Shown here: piece after piece, positions 50,549 to 62,482 of the stretch
Layout of the letters: every line of letters begins with the position of its first letter
How positions within the stretch are numbered: the stretch's first letter is position 1
Source of the DNA: Marinobacter confluentis
Lineage (GTDB): Bacteria > Pseudomonadota > Gammaproteobacteria > Pseudomonadales > Oleiphilaceae
Reading direction: 5' to 3'
DNA length: 64,000 nucleotides
Assembly: GCF_004785685.1 (NCBI RefSeq)
Contig: NZ_SRPF01000001.1
Location: 930,001-994,000 of the forward strand
Notes under the pieces: generated by a model
Seen by the model: only the letters and a program-made list of their open reading frames with translations
The model's database searches: none
What the model was told of the DNA's origin: nothing
Position numbers and translations under genes: made by a program

Positions 50549-51505
50549 CTACATCCGATTCAGCCATTCTGGTGGCTCTTCGTTCTCTTCCTCTTCACCT
50601 GCCAGGCCCTCTTTGGCCGGCACCATCAGATCATGGCGATCCACATGCAGCGCCAGCAGCAGATTTGCTGATACGTAAATGGATGAGTAGGTACCCACAA
50701 CCACGCCGATAATCAATGCTATGGCAAAGTTGTTGATGGCTTCACCACCCAGGAAGAACAGGGCCAGCAGAACAACCAGCGTGGTGCCGGACGTATTGAT
50801 CGTACGGCTGATGGTCTGATGGATGGACGTGTTGATGATGTGCCAGGAATCCCCTTCCCGCATGGTCCGGAAGTTTTCCCGGATGCGGTCCGCCACCACA
50901 ATCGTGTCGTTCAGGGAGTAACCGATGACTGCCAGCAGAGCTGCCAGCACGCTCAGGTCAAACGTCCACTGGAACAGGGCGAATATACCCAGCACGATGA
51001 TGACATCGTGAGCCAGCGGAACCACTGACGCGATGCCGAATTTGAACTGGAAACGCATGCCCACGTAGATCAGAACCACAGCCAGCGCGATCAACAAACC
51101 AAGACCGCTGTCTTCCTTGAGTTCATCGCCAACCTGGGAACCAACGAACTCAGAGCTGACAAGCTCTAGCTCCGTTCCATCCGCTGACAGAACCTCAACC
51201 ACTTCCGGGGCCAGTTGATCATTAGACGATTCTGCCATGCGCACAAGAACCGTGGTATCGGCGCCGAAATTCTGCACGACAAACTGCTCATAACCGGCAT
51301 CCGACAGCCGATTACGGATATCGTCCAGTGCTGGTGCCTGCCGGTATTCAAGCTCAACCGACGTACCGCCGGTAAAGTCGAGGCCGAAGTTCAGCCCGCG
51401 AACCGCCAACATGGCGATGGAGACAACGATCAGCGCAATGGACAGAACGGAAGCAATTTTCCGAAAGCCCATGAAATCAATAGGTTTCTTGGTAGATTCA
51501 GACAT
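50549..51505 (-). CDS. secF: Protein translocase subunit SecF
   Basis: Inner-membrane RND-type partner of SecD that uses proton-motive force to complete Sec export. Six membrane helices are visible: one near the start (FRKIASVLSIALIVVSIAML), then a periplasmic domain with GLDFTGGTSVELEY, and five at the C-terminal half (for example IVLGIFALFQWTFDLSVLAALLAV in part). Length 318 residues from ATG 51505, with GGAGG upstream. It overlaps the secD stop by 8 bases. Confidence 0.96.
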   Translation of the reverse strand: MSESTKKPIDFMGFRKIASVLSIALIVVSIAMLAVRGLNFGLDFTGGTSVELEYRQAPALDDIRNRLSDAGYEQFVVQNFGADTTVLVRMAESSNDQLAPEVVEVLSADGTELELVSSEFVGSQVGDELKEDSGLGLLIALAVVLIYVGMRFQFKFGIASVVPLAHDVIIVLGIFALFQWTFDLSVLAALLAVIGYSLNDTIVVADRIRENFRTMREGDSWHIINTSIHQTISRTINTSGTTLVVLLALFFLGGEAINNFAIALIIGVVVGTYSSIYVSANLLLALHVDRHDLMVPAKEGLAGEEEENEEPPEWLNRM

Positions 51506-53375
51506 TGGCTTGCTTCCCTCCGATCGACAGCTTGTTGATGGTGCGGCGGCCGAATACCAGATTGACGATGCCACGGCTGACCATCAACCCAGAGAACATG
51601 GATGTGAGAATACCGATGGAAAGCGTTACGGCGAAACCTTTCACCGGGCCTGAACCCATGGCGAACAGAATGACGGCAACCAGGAGGGTCGTGATGTTCG
51701 CATCAACAATGGATACGAACGCCCTCGAATAACCGGAGTTAATGGCCGACTGGGGCGGCACACCGGTTTTCAGCTCTTCCTTGATCCGTTCGAAAATCAG
51801 AACGTTGGCGTCAACGGCCATACCGACGGTCAATACAATGCCAGCAATGCCCGGTAACGTCAGAGTTGCAGACAGGATCGACATGCAGGCAATCAGCATC
51901 ATCAGGTTCAACGTCAGAGTGGCACTTGCGATCACGCCAAACCCACGGTAGTAAACGATCATGTAGAGCAGTACCAGCCCGAAGCCGAGCATCACCGACA
52001 TCAGGCCGGCATCGATGTTCTTCTGTCCCAGGCTTGGCCCGATGGTGCGCTCCTGCACGAAGTACATGGGGGCCGCCAATGAGCCCGCCCTCAATAGCAG
52101 TGCCAGTTCAGAGGCTTCAGGAATCGAATCCAGCCCGGTAATACGGAAGCTGGCGCCCAGAGCCGACTGAATGGTCGCCAGGCTGATGATGCCCTTTTCC
52201 ACAATCCGCTCGTCCACCAGCTGGGTTTCACCGTCGACCACTACTTCTTCTGTTTCGGTGCGATACTCAATAAACAGAACCGCCATACGGCGCCCGATGG
52301 CATTCCGGGTTGCCCGGTTCATCAGGTCGCCGCCAACCGAATCCATGGTGATGTTGACCTGCGGCTGGCCGTTTTCATCGAAGGCCGACTGGGCATTGGA
52401 CACGTTGTCACCGGTAACAATCACATCTCGCTGGAGGCGAGCCGTGCGGTTTTCGCTGTCTCGGAAGGGGAACACCTCAACTTCGCTGCTGGGGGCGTCC
52501 GAACGTGCTTCCAGCCTGAACTCCAGATTCGCAGTGGCACCGAGTACCCGCTTGGCAGCGGCGGTATCCTGAACGCCGGGAAGTTCCACGATAATGCGGT
52601 CTGCGCCCTGGCGCTGAACCAGCGGCTCGGCAACACCGAGTTCGTTAACCCGGTTGCGGATAGTCGTCAGGTTCTGCTCAAGGGCGTAGTCCTGGATTGA
52701 CTGGATTTCCGCATCGGACATGGTAAGCGTCAGCTGGTAAGCACCGTCTTCGGTCTGCTCATCATCAAACTGGAACTGCATGTACTGGTCGCGGATCAGG
52801 CTTTCCGCTTCGGATAGCGACTCCGCATCCCTGAATATCAGCGCAATGGAACGATCACCGGCCACGTCACCGCCACGATAGCGGATGCGCTCGTCGCGGA
52901 GCTCCTGCTTGATCTGCCCGGCCATGGCTTCCAGACGCTGGTCCACTGCAGTTTCCATGTCTACTTCCAGCAGGAAGTGAACACCGCCGCGCAGGTCCAG
53001 ACCCAGCTTCATGGGGCCAGCGCCCAGGGAACGCAGCCAGTCTGGCGTCGACGCTGCCATGTTGAGAGCCACAAGGTAGTCGCGGCCCAACGCTTTCTGA
53101 ACCGCCGGACGGGCTCTGAGCTGATCTTCGGCACTGTTCAGGCGGATCAATGCATCCCGCTCCTGAAGTTCGGCAGCCTTGATTTCGATGCCTTCGGCCT
53201 CGAGTGCGCCGACCGCACGGTCCAGAATGCGCTGGTCGACCTGTGTGCTGCTTCTGGCACCTGTGATCTGAACGGCATAATCGTCGGGGAACAGGTTCGG
53301 AGAGGCATAAATAAACCCGATCACCAGCGCAAACACGATGATCAGGTTCTTCCAGAGCGGATACTTGTTCAGCAT
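51498..53375 (-). CDS. secD: Protein translocase subunit SecD
   Basis: Large RND-type subunit of SecDF. An N-terminal membrane helix (YPLWKNLIIVFALVIGFIYA) is followed by the periplasmic P1 domain (about 30-440) with LGLDLRGGVHFLLEVDM, then five membrane helices in the last 170 residues with GMAVDANVLIFERIKEEL. Length 625 residues (E. coli 615). Coupled to secF by an 8-base overlap. A hairpin and T-rich run lie between yajC and this gene. Confidence 0.97.
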   Translation of the reverse strand: MLNKYPLWKNLIIVFALVIGFIYASPNLFPDDYAVQITGARSSTQVDQRILDRAVGALEAEGIEIKAAELQERDALIRLNSAEDQLRARPAVQKALGRDYLVALNMAASTPDWLRSLGAGPMKLGLDLRGGVHFLLEVDMETAVDQRLEAMAGQIKQELRDERIRYRGGDVAGDRSIALIFRDAESLSEAESLIRDQYMQFQFDDEQTEDGAYQLTLTMSDAEIQSIQDYALEQNLTTIRNRVNELGVAEPLVQRQGADRIIVELPGVQDTAAAKRVLGATANLEFRLEARSDAPSSEVEVFPFRDSENRTARLQRDVIVTGDNVSNAQSAFDENGQPQVNITMDSVGGDLMNRATRNAIGRRMAVLFIEYRTETEEVVVDGETQLVDERIVEKGIISLATIQSALGASFRITGLDSIPEASELALLLRAGSLAAPMYFVQERTIGPSLGQKNIDAGLMSVMLGFGLVLLYMIVYYRGFGVIASATLTLNLMMLIACMSILSATLTLPGIAGIVLTVGMAVDANVLIFERIKEELKTGVPPQSAINSGYSRAFVSIVDANITTLLVAVILFAMGSGPVKGFAVTLSIGILTSMFSGLMVSRGIVNLVFGRRTINKLSIGGKQANV

Positions 53376-53432
53376 GGGGTCCCTTTAAGCGGGTCGAGCG
53401 ACCGGCTTTCTTACTCAGCTTGGCAAAAGAAA

Positions 53433-53474
53433 CCGGCCCTCGAGGGCCGGCGTCAGATATCGGTCATCGATATC
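53433..53474 (-). terminator. Twin hairpins between yajC and secD
   Basis: On the minus strand, 7-base arms GATATCG/CGATATC (53456-53474, 5-base loop) come 4 bases after the yajC stop. Then follows a perfect 18-base palindrome (53433-53450) that runs into TTTCTTTTG. The second looks like a terminator or attenuator upstream of secD. Confidence 0.65.
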
Positions 53475-53478
53475 CTTC

Positions 53479-53841
53479 TCAGATGTCTTTGAGAGTACCT
53501 TTGGGCAGCGCTGCAGCAACGGCAACTTTCTGGATTTTGACTTCTACGTTGTCTGACACTTCCAGAACAATGAAGTCATCCGTTACTTTGGTAATTTTCC
53601 CTGCGACACCGCCGGAGGTGACCACTTCATCACCCTTGTTCAGGCCTTCCATCAGGGCTTTGTGCTCTTTGGTGCGCTTGGACTGCGGGCGCCAGATCAG
53701 GAAGTAGAAAATCAGGATAAAGCCGGCGAAGAAAATGATCTGACCCATCGCGCCCATGCCCTGCGGCGCTGCATCCTGGGCCATAGCCAGTGCCGGCATT
53801 GCAGCAATAATAGCGGCAACAAGCAGCTTGATTGATTTCAT
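53479..53841 (-). CDS. yajC: Sec translocon accessory protein YajC
   Basis: Small inner-membrane protein associated with SecDF. Residues 1-21 are a signal-like hydrophobic start (MKSIKLLVAAIIAAMPALAMA), followed by a membrane helix (about 33-50, IIFFAGFILIFYFLIWRP) and a cytosolic YajC domain with LNKGDEVVTSGGVAGKITKV. Length 120 residues; the double N-terminal hydrophobic segment is longer than in E. coli (110). Conserved tgt-yajC-secD-secF order. Confidence 0.96.
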   Translation of the reverse strand: MKSIKLLVAAIIAAMPALAMAQDAAPQGMGAMGQIIFFAGFILIFYFLIWRPQSKRTKEHKALMEGLNKGDEVVTSGGVAGKITKVTDDFIVLEVSDNVEVKIQKVAVAAALPKGTLKDI

Positions 53842-53895
53842 GTTTGTTTCTCCATTGGTCGATTAATTTGGCTAGCGCAGACACATTGGGCGTCG

Positions 53896-56117
<2,222 letters not shown>

Positions 56118-56181
56118 GGGCAGGCTTGCACAGGTTGCAAAGGAGCTTTGCGTGAGTCGGACAGGCATCACTCTCGACAAA

Positions 56182-56268
56182 TGGTAGCGGTGGGCGGACT
56201 CGAACCGCCACGCCCGTTAAGGCAACGGATTTTGAATCCGTCGTGTCTACCAATTTCACCACACCGCC
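56182..56268 (-). tRNA. tRNA-Leu (anticodon CAA)
   Basis: The minus strand starts GGCGGTGTGGTGAAATTGG, has the anticodon stem ACGGA/TCCGT with loop TTCAAAA (anticodon CAA), a long variable arm (TGCCTTAACGGGCG), the T-arm GGTTCGAGTCC and an encoded CCA. It is 87 nt, a class II tRNA. The first pair is G1-U72. It has a TATAAT promoter and probably reads into queA. Confidence 0.95.
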
Positions 56269-56286
56269 ATCTGTTGAGTGCTGGCG

Positions 56287-56314
56287 ATTATACTGACGTC
56301 GTGTGCGAAAGCAA
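56287..56314 (-). promoter_or_regulatory. Predicted sigma-70 promoter of tRNA-Leu (and queA-tgt)
   Basis: On the minus strand, TTGCTT (56309-56314), a 16-base spacer and a perfect TATAAT (56287-56292). The start would be near 56280, about 12 bases before the tRNA. Confidence 0.65.
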
Positions 56315-56336
56315 TAACCGGCCGATCAGCCGGTTA
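56315..56336 (-). terminator. Hairpin after flgL
   Basis: Perfect 8-base arms TAACCGGC and GCCGGTTA (56315-56322, 56329-56336), 6-base loop, starting 5 bases after the flgL stop. The minus strand continues TTGCTTT, a weak T run that is also the -35 of the tRNA-Leu promoter. Confidence 0.65.
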
Positions 56337-56341
56337 CAGGC

Positions 56342-57553
56342 CTAGAGCCGGTCAAACAGGGACAGCCGTGAGACCTGGGCAAAAGACTGCTGGGCAGCCT
56401 GAAGCACAAAACTCTGGAAGCTGAGCCTGCTGATGGCTTCTGCATAATCCACATCCCGCAGCTCTGAGCGGATTTCTTCGCTGTAAACCGACGAATCCTC
56501 AAGGAAGGATTTGGTAGACTCGACGGCGTTCAGGCGGCCCCCTATTTCCGTCTGCTTGAGAACAATACTTTCCTGGGCGTTATCCAGGTTGTTCAGGCTG
56601 TTGGCAATGAGGTCGTCGTATGCATCCCTGCCCGCTTCAGACCCTTTGTCGATGCCATCCAGGCCAGCGATCAGGTTTTCAATGGTCCGGAACACGGACT
56701 GCTTTTCACCGGTGCGGATGGTGAACTGGTCGCCGTCGCCTGCATCGGTAATGGTTGCGCGCACTCCGGCTATTTCAACTGGCTCGCCGCTGGTGTAGGG
56801 CAATGGCGGTGCCGTCAGAACAGTGCCCGTCCGGCTGTTTACCGCGGTCAGGGTTCCGGCGGTGGCGTCAACGGTAATCTCGATATCGTCCGGCGCCACG
56901 GCGTCGAAAGCGGTCTGATCGATCACTTCAACGCTGTTGATCCTGGCCCCGGCCTGGTTTCCGGGATCGCTTTCGGCAAAAGTCGCGGCAGGCACGGTGG
57001 AATAGATACCCTTACCGTGGTCGCTGATGGGCACGGTAACACCGTCATCAATTTCCAGTGACCGCTGGCCTTCATCGCCCTGGTAAACCCAGTTACCGTT
57101 TCCGTCCCTCGCATAGGCCGGGTTGGCCCCCTGGAAACCGCTGAAAATGTATTCGCCGGACGCGTCCCGGGTGTTGGTAATGTCCGCCAACTGCCCCAGT
57201 CGTTCCTTCATCTCTGCTGAAATGGATTTGCGATCATTGGCGGACAGGGAGCCGCTACCGGCCTGTACGGTCAATTCCCGAATCCGCTGGATCACATCAA
57301 CCGACCGGTCCAGCGCGTTTTCTTCCTGCTCCAGCCGATTCTCAGCCAGGTCAGTATTGCGCTGATAGGTACTTATGCGCTGCAGTTCCTGGTCCAGTTT
57401 CAGAATCCGGGCGGCCGCCACCGGGTCATCCGATGGTCTGTTCACCCGTTTGCCCGTGGAAATCTGTTCCTGGGTCTGGTTCAGGGTTGAGTTCAGATCC
57501 TGCAGGCGGTTGATCCCACCCTGGAAAATTTGCTGTGATGAAATTCTGATCAT
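56342..57553 (-). CDS. flgL: Flagellar hook-filament junction protein FlgL (HAP3)
   Basis: Second junction protein between hook and filament, exported by the flagellar type III apparatus. The flagellin-like N-terminal coiled coil (RISSQQIFQGGINRLQDLNS, STGKRVNRPSDDPVAAARIL in part) and C-terminal coiled coil (SFQSFVLQAAQQSFAQVSRL) are clear. Length 403 residues. It lies 37 bases after flgK and ends the flg cluster in the window; a hairpin follows. Confidence 0.95.
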   Translation of the reverse strand: MIRISSQQIFQGGINRLQDLNSTLNQTQEQISTGKRVNRPSDDPVAAARILKLDQELQRISTYQRNTDLAENRLEQEENALDRSVDVIQRIRELTVQAGSGSLSANDRKSISAEMKERLGQLADITNTRDASGEYIFSGFQGANPAYARDGNGNWVYQGDEGQRSLEIDDGVTVPISDHGKGIYSTVPAATFAESDPGNQAGARINSVEVIDQTAFDAVAPDDIEITVDATAGTLTAVNSRTGTVLTAPPLPYTSGEPVEIAGVRATITDAGDGDQFTIRTGEKQSVFRTIENLIAGLDGIDKGSEAGRDAYDDLIANSLNNLDNAQESIVLKQTEIGGRLNAVESTKSFLEDSSVYSEEIRSELRDVDYAEAISRLSFQSFVLQAAQQSFAQVSRLSLFDRL

Positions 57554-57590
57554 GTCAGATCACCTCTTGTGCTGGCCCGGCTGCCACTGA

Positions 57591-59639
57591 TCACCGGAAA
57601 GTCTGCAGCAACGTGTTGAACAAATCCTGGGCAACGCTCATGACCTGGGCAGAGGCGTTATAGGCGGCCTGGTACTGGATTAACCGCCCTGCCTCTTCAT
57701 CCAGATTCACCCCGGACACAGATTCCCGCTGATTATTGGACTGTTCCAGCAGGGTCTGGCCGGAATCCTTGTCCAGCTGGCTCTGCCGGGTTTTAACGCC
57801 GATTTCACCCACCAGCCCGGCATAGCCCTCGGCAAAGCTCTGGCTGCCGTTGTTCAGGGTATTTCTGGTACCAAGCGCCGCCAGGAACTCGGCGTTGCGG
57901 TTATCAGAAATACCATTGGCGTTGTAGCCAATGCTGAACGAATCACCCGGCTGCGGGTTTCCGGACACTTCGAACTGGAAGCCATAATAGTTATCCGCTC
58001 GGGGGTCTTCGGTAAACAGCTTGTTGGAGACGCCGGGCTGGAAAACGTTGACCGGCGGAACAGCGGCAGCGTCCCCGGCCTGCAGCACCGTGCCGGTGTT
58101 GCCGTTAATCACGTCAAATACCAGTTGACCGCCGTCGTCCCGGAACTGGATGTCCAGTGGCGGCGACAGCTGGCCCTGCTGGCTGAAATTTGGCAAAAGC
58201 GCGTTGGTAAAGGGGTCCCGTACGTTCAGCATGGTGCCCTGGCTGATTTCGCCGTCACCGCCGTTGCCATCGCTGGCTTCGGCCCGAACCGGGCTGGCAA
58301 ACGCGATGTCTTCCTCGCGGTTGATCGCCAGGTCGAGGTTAGCAGCGGCCTGCCGTGTAGGCTCAATCAGAAAGCTGTCACCGGCATTGAACGTGCCGCC
58401 CTCAATCCGGATGTTGAACCCGGGCATGGAAATTTCTGATTGCACGGGGTCGGGCAAACGCCCCTGATTCACTACATTACCCGTAGCGCGATCAACCAGT
58501 TCAAAGTTCCGGCCATCGCCCCCAAACCGCAGCGACCAGCTTCCCGCCGGCAGCGCTGAGCTGTCGATGATTTCAACCGCCAGCTGGGCATCACCCGGGG
58601 CACTGTTATTGGCATTGGGAATCACCCGCCCGCGTTGGGCGGCTGTGCTGTTGATGTCCGAGAAAAACGGCCCGCCCAGATCCCCTTCCAGGTCCATGCC
58701 GATTTCGTGCTGCTGGTTTATCGAATCCGAAAGCGCAATGGCAATGCGGCCCAGTTCGGCCTCGGCAGGGCGCAGCCCTTCCTCCTGGAAGCGCCGCAGG
58801 CCGCCCAGTTTGCCGCCGGTGATCTGTTCGTCCACCGCCAGGGTGCGCCCACCACTGGTCAGTGTGAACTCGAGGTAATTGGGATCTTCCGAGTTATCAC
58901 GGGTACCCAGCTTTGATGCCGTGGATTCAAGCACCAATGACTGACCGTTCTGCAGCGATACATTGACCTGACCGCCGTCGGTCTGGAGCACCCGGATACT
59001 GACAATCTCGGACAGCTGGCGAAGCTTCTCATCGCGCTGGTCCAGCAGTGAATTCGGCTCGCGGCCCTGGGCCAGCCCCGGGGATTCCGCGATGGAACGG
59101 TTCAGGTCGGCAATGCTCTGGATCAGTGAATTGGCATCCTCCACGCCCTGTTGCATCTGGGTCTTGATGGATTCCCGCTGCTGAACAAATTCATTGTTGA
59201 TGCCCTGAAATCGGTTAACGATCTGCTGGGCCTCGCTAAGCACCAACTGACGCTGGGGCAATGACGTTGGGTCTTCCGCGGCATTCTGCAGGCTGGAGAA
59301 AAAATTGTTCAAGGCGTTGCTCAGGCCAGTGGCGTTTCCGCCCAGAAGATTGTCCAGACGCGACAACTCCGAGTTGAGGGCGTCCTGCTCGCCAAACAGC
59401 GCACTGTCTTCCCGCACCTGCTGGGTGAGGAATTCATTGGCCAGCCTGCGGATATCGGTTACCTGAACACCGGTACCAATGTAACCGGCACCGGTATTGC
59501 GCCCGGACTGGGTATCAAACTGAACCTCCTGGCGGCTGTAGCCAGGGGTGTTGGCGTTGGTGATGTTGTTGCCGGTGGTATTCAGAGCGGACTGATGCGC
59601 CAGAATGCCGGTCAGACCAATATTGATCAAGCCTGCCAT
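57591..59639 (-). CDS. flgK: Flagellar hook-associated protein FlgK (HAP1)
   Basis: First hook-filament junction protein. The N-terminal rod/hook-type motif (INIGLTGILAHQSALNTTGN, NTPGYSRQEV) and the C-terminal helix SGVNLDEEAGRLIQYQAAYN are typical. Length 682 residues from ATG 59639, longer than Salmonella FlgK (553), with the extra length in the middle exposed domains. GAGTAAGG precedes the ATG; the frame is open 9 residues further upstream. It starts 4 bases after flgJ ends. Confidence 0.95.
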   Translation of the reverse strand: MAGLINIGLTGILAHQSALNTTGNNITNANTPGYSRQEVQFDTQSGRNTGAGYIGTGVQVTDIRRLANEFLTQQVREDSALFGEQDALNSELSRLDNLLGGNATGLSNALNNFFSSLQNAAEDPTSLPQRQLVLSEAQQIVNRFQGINNEFVQQRESIKTQMQQGVEDANSLIQSIADLNRSIAESPGLAQGREPNSLLDQRDEKLRQLSEIVSIRVLQTDGGQVNVSLQNGQSLVLESTASKLGTRDNSEDPNYLEFTLTSGGRTLAVDEQITGGKLGGLRRFQEEGLRPAEAELGRIAIALSDSINQQHEIGMDLEGDLGGPFFSDINSTAAQRGRVIPNANNSAPGDAQLAVEIIDSSALPAGSWSLRFGGDGRNFELVDRATGNVVNQGRLPDPVQSEISMPGFNIRIEGGTFNAGDSFLIEPTRQAAANLDLAINREEDIAFASPVRAEASDGNGGDGEISQGTMLNVRDPFTNALLPNFSQQGQLSPPLDIQFRDDGGQLVFDVINGNTGTVLQAGDAAAVPPVNVFQPGVSNKLFTEDPRADNYYGFQFEVSGNPQPGDSFSIGYNANGISDNRNAEFLAALGTRNTLNNGSQSFAEGYAGLVGEIGVKTRQSQLDKDSGQTLLEQSNNQRESVSGVNLDEEAGRLIQYQAAYNASAQVMSVAQDLFNTLLQTFR

Positions 59640-59643
59640 AACC

Positions 59644-60651
59644 TTACTCCTCAGTACCGCCAGCACCCAGCGACAGGATATCCGCAGGTTCAGGGTTCAG
59701 GGTGTCGGTATTCAGAATGCGCCGTATCTTCTCGCCGTAATGGGGGTCTGTCGCATAACCGGCATCCTGGAGTCCTCGTGCAAACTGCTCCGGATCATCC
59801 GCAGCCGACAGCACATTCCGGTATCTCGGGTTGGATTCCAGGAAGGACACATAGTCCCGGAAGCTGCTTTCATAGTCCGGATAGGCACGGAAGGAAGCGC
59901 GCTCGCTCATGGGTACGCCGTCGCGGAATTCGGTGGTGGCAATGTCCACGGAATCACCGGCCCAACGCTGGTCTGCCTTGATACCGAACAGGTTAAAGCT
60001 GGGCGCATCGGCTTCGCCTTTGATCATGTGTCGGCCCCAGCCGGTCTCGAGGGCCGCCTGGGCAATCATCACTTTCGGGTTAATGCCACTGGCTTCGGCC
60101 GCGCGCGCTGCCATGGGCAGCAGCTGACGGACAAAGTCCTCCGGGGACTCAAAACGCTCTGGCAGCGGCTCTGCAACGCTATCCTTGGGCATGGCTCCGA
60201 CAGACTCCGCTACCCGATTGACCTCTTTGACCTGCTCCGGTAGACGTTTCGACAGCACCGGCAAGCTCCGATCATAATCATTCAGGTCGCTCTTATGGGC
60301 CGCCATGGGCTTGCCTTCCTGATCCATACCCGGAATCTGTCGGCTTAACTGGCGCACCAAGGCTTCCGCCAGGCCCGTGCCCTGCTTCTGGGAGAGGGTC
60401 AGACTCAACTGGCTGTCAAACATCTCGCGATAGAATTCGGACTGCTTGCTGTTCAGGAAATTACCCTCAGCAAACACATCTCCGGCTTTTCGCATGGACT
60501 TGACCATTTCCTGCAGAAACAGGCCTTCAAACTGCTTTGCCACCTCACGCAGCGCACCTTCCTTATCGGTGCGGGCCCGGGTTTTGAGGGAGTTAAGTCC
60601 CTCAAACTCGGTGTAAACCTGGGCTTTCTGAAGATTGAAGTCCTGCATCAT
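59644..60651 (-). CDS. flgJ: Flagellar peptidoglycan hydrolase FlgJ
   Basis: Rod-cap protein with a muramidase-like domain that opens the peptidoglycan for the rod. The N-terminal rod-binding domain (about 30-105, AKQFEGLFLQEMVKSMRKAG) is linked to a C-terminal glucosaminidase domain (about 165-330) with AQAALETGWGRHMI, where E202 is the likely catalytic residue. Length 335 residues (Salmonella 316). Tight spacing with flgI (5 bases) and flgK (4 bases) shows one operon. Confidence 0.95.
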   Translation of the reverse strand: MMQDFNLQKAQVYTEFEGLNSLKTRARTDKEGALREVAKQFEGLFLQEMVKSMRKAGDVFAEGNFLNSKQSEFYREMFDSQLSLTLSQKQGTGLAEALVRQLSRQIPGMDQEGKPMAAHKSDLNDYDRSLPVLSKRLPEQVKEVNRVAESVGAMPKDSVAEPLPERFESPEDFVRQLLPMAARAAEASGINPKVMIAQAALETGWGRHMIKGEADAPSFNLFGIKADQRWAGDSVDIATTEFRDGVPMSERASFRAYPDYESSFRDYVSFLESNPRYRNVLSAADDPEQFARGLQDAGYATDPHYGEKIRRILNTDTLNPEPADILSLGAGGTEE

Positions 60652-60656
60652 CGCAC

Positions 60657-61754
60657 CTATATCACGATCAGCTCGGCGCGAAGCGCACCGGCGGTTTTCA
60701 GGGCTTCCAGCACGGCCATCACGTCACCCGGTGCCGCGCCTACCTGGTTCACCGCCTGAACAATCTCGTTCAGGGTGACCGCAGGGCCGAACTGGAACAT
60801 GCGCGCCGGGTCTTCAGTAATGGCAATCTGGGTGTTCGGTTCAATCACGGTGTCAGCATCCGTAAAAGGGTTTGGCTGAACCGCTTCCGGATTTTCCTGG
60901 ATGGTGACAGTCAGGTTGCCGTGGGTCACCGCCGCGGCGGTGACCTGAACATTCTTGCCCACCACAATGGTGCCGGTGCGGCTGTTGATCACCACCTTGG
61001 CGGCGGCTTCAGCAGGCTCGACGGTCATATTTTCCAGGATCGACAGAAAGCTGACCCGCTGGGACGGATCCCGTGGCGCCCTCACGGAAATAGACGTCGC
61101 ATCATGGGCGTATGCCATATCCGGGCCCAGAGCGTCGTTGATCGCTTCGACGACCCGGCGCGCCGTGGTGAAATCCTGACGCAACAGATTGAAGGTAATA
61201 GTGTCGCCTTCGTTAAACGGCGAGTTCACTTCCCGCTCGATGGTGGCGCCATTGGGAATCCGGCCCACGCTGGGCACGTTCACGGTAATGCGCGAGCCGT
61301 CTGCGCCGCCGGCACCAAAGCCGCCAACCACCAGGTTACCCTGGGCCATGGCATACACATGATCATCTACGCCTTTCAGGGGCGTCATTAGCAGGGTTCC
61401 GCCCCGCAGGCTGTCAGCGTTACCAATCGAGGAAACCGTGATATCCATCTCCTGGCCCGGCTTGGCAAACGGCGGCAGGGTTGCAGTTACCGTCACGGCG
61501 GCTACGTTTGCCAAACCGGGGTTCACTCCCGGCGGCAGGGTAACGCCGAACTGGTTCATCATGTTTCTGAAAGTCTGGTTGGTAAACGGTGCGGAATCAC
61601 CGGTGCCGTCCAGGCCCACCACAAGGCCATAACCCACCAGCTGGTTATTTCTCACACCCGCAATCCGCGCCAGATCTTTCAGCCGGTCCGCCAGAACCGG
61701 GGCCGCAACCACTGAAAGCGCAATAAGTGCCAGAAGCAGACGAAGCGTTTTCAT
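60657..61754 (-). CDS. flgI: Flagellar P-ring protein FlgI
   Basis: Periplasmic P-ring subunit. A Sec signal peptide ([20 protein letters not shown], cleavage after VLA) precedes [20 protein letters not shown] and the conserved [19 protein letters not shown] region. The C-terminal end [20 protein letters not shown] is typical. Length 365 residues from ATG 61754, as in Salmonella FlgI. Its start overlaps the flgH stop by 4 bases. Confidence 0.97.
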   Translation of the reverse strand: MKTLRLLLALIALSVVAAPVLADRLKDLARIAGVRNNQLVGYGLVVGLDGTGDSAPFTNQTFRNMMNQFGVTLPPGVNPGLANVAAVTVTATLPPFAKPGQEMDITVSSIGNADSLRGGTLLMTPLKGVDDHVYAMAQGNLVVGGFGAGGADGSRITVNVPSVGRIPNGATIEREVNSPFNEGDTITFNLLRQDFTTARRVVEAINDALGPDMAYAHDATSISVRAPRDPSQRVSFLSILENMTVEPAEAAAKVVINSRTGTIVVGKNVQVTAAAVTHGNLTVTIQENPEAVQPNPFTDADTVIEPNTQIAITEDPARMFQFGPAVTLNEIVQAVNQVGAAPGDVMAVLEALKTAGALRAELIVI

Positions 61755-62455
61755 AACGGGAACCACTCGCTGTTGAAGAATCGGGACAACCAGCCCATCT
61801 GGTTTGCCTGATCAAAGTCACCGGTACCGCCATAGGCAATACGCGCGTCGGCAATGCGGCTTGAGGTCACCACGTTGTCTGGTGAAATATCCTGGGGACG
61901 CACCATGCCAGTCAGGCGGATGTATTCATCGCCGTTGGTCAGGGAAAGCCATTTTTCGCCCCGAATACGCAGCACGCCGTTAGGCAGCACTTCTACTACC
62001 GTGACGGTAATATTGCCATTCAGGCTGTTGCTCTGGTCTGCTTCAGCGGAACCCTCAAAGTCACGCTCGGCCTCCACTTCCGTGGCCAGATTACTCACGG
62101 CCCGGTTCAGCACGGTCGGATTTGGCAATGAGATTTCGTTATCCTTGGTGATGCTGCTCTCGGCGTTCTTGCTGGCCTGGGTAGACTCCTGTAATTCCAC
62201 GGTCAGCACGTCACCTACGTTCAGGGCAACGGTGTCGCCATAGAGGCTGTAATTTCTCGACGGCTGGAAAATGGCACCGGAATGAGGATCACTCTGCATC
62301 ATGGTTTCAGCACGAACCGGCGCGTAGTAGGGGTCGTCAGGTACCGGGCGCTCGCGGCTCAGCGCCGTGCAACCCTGCAGCAACGCCAGGACCGCAACCA
62401 GCAACCAGGTGCTTATTGGCGGCAGGCTGTTTCTGTTATCAATCGGATGCATCAT
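61751..62455 (-). CDS. flgH: Flagellar L-ring lipoprotein FlgH
   Basis: Outer-membrane L-ring subunit. The lipoprotein signal ends LLQGC (lipidated C29). [19 protein letters not shown] (split as [13 protein letters not shown]) and [20 protein letters not shown] are family segments, and [20 protein letters not shown] ends near the C-terminus. Length 234 residues (Salmonella 232). A G-rich Shine-Dalgarno lies before a doubled ATG (62455 or 62452). It starts 27 bases after flgG. Confidence 0.96.
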   Translation of the reverse strand: MMHPIDNRNSLPPISTWLLVAVLALLQGCTALSRERPVPDDPYYAPVRAETMMQSDPHSGAIFQPSRNYSLYGDTVALNVGDVLTVELQESTQASKNAESSITKDNEISLPNPTVLNRAVSNLATEVEAERDFEGSAEADQSNSLNGNITVTVVEVLPNGVLRIRGEKWLSLTNGDEYIRLTGMVRPQDISPDNVVTSSRIADARIAYGGTGDFDQANQMGWLSRFFNSEWFPL

Positions 62456-62482
62456 GACGATCCCCCCGGTGGCCGTTCAGGC

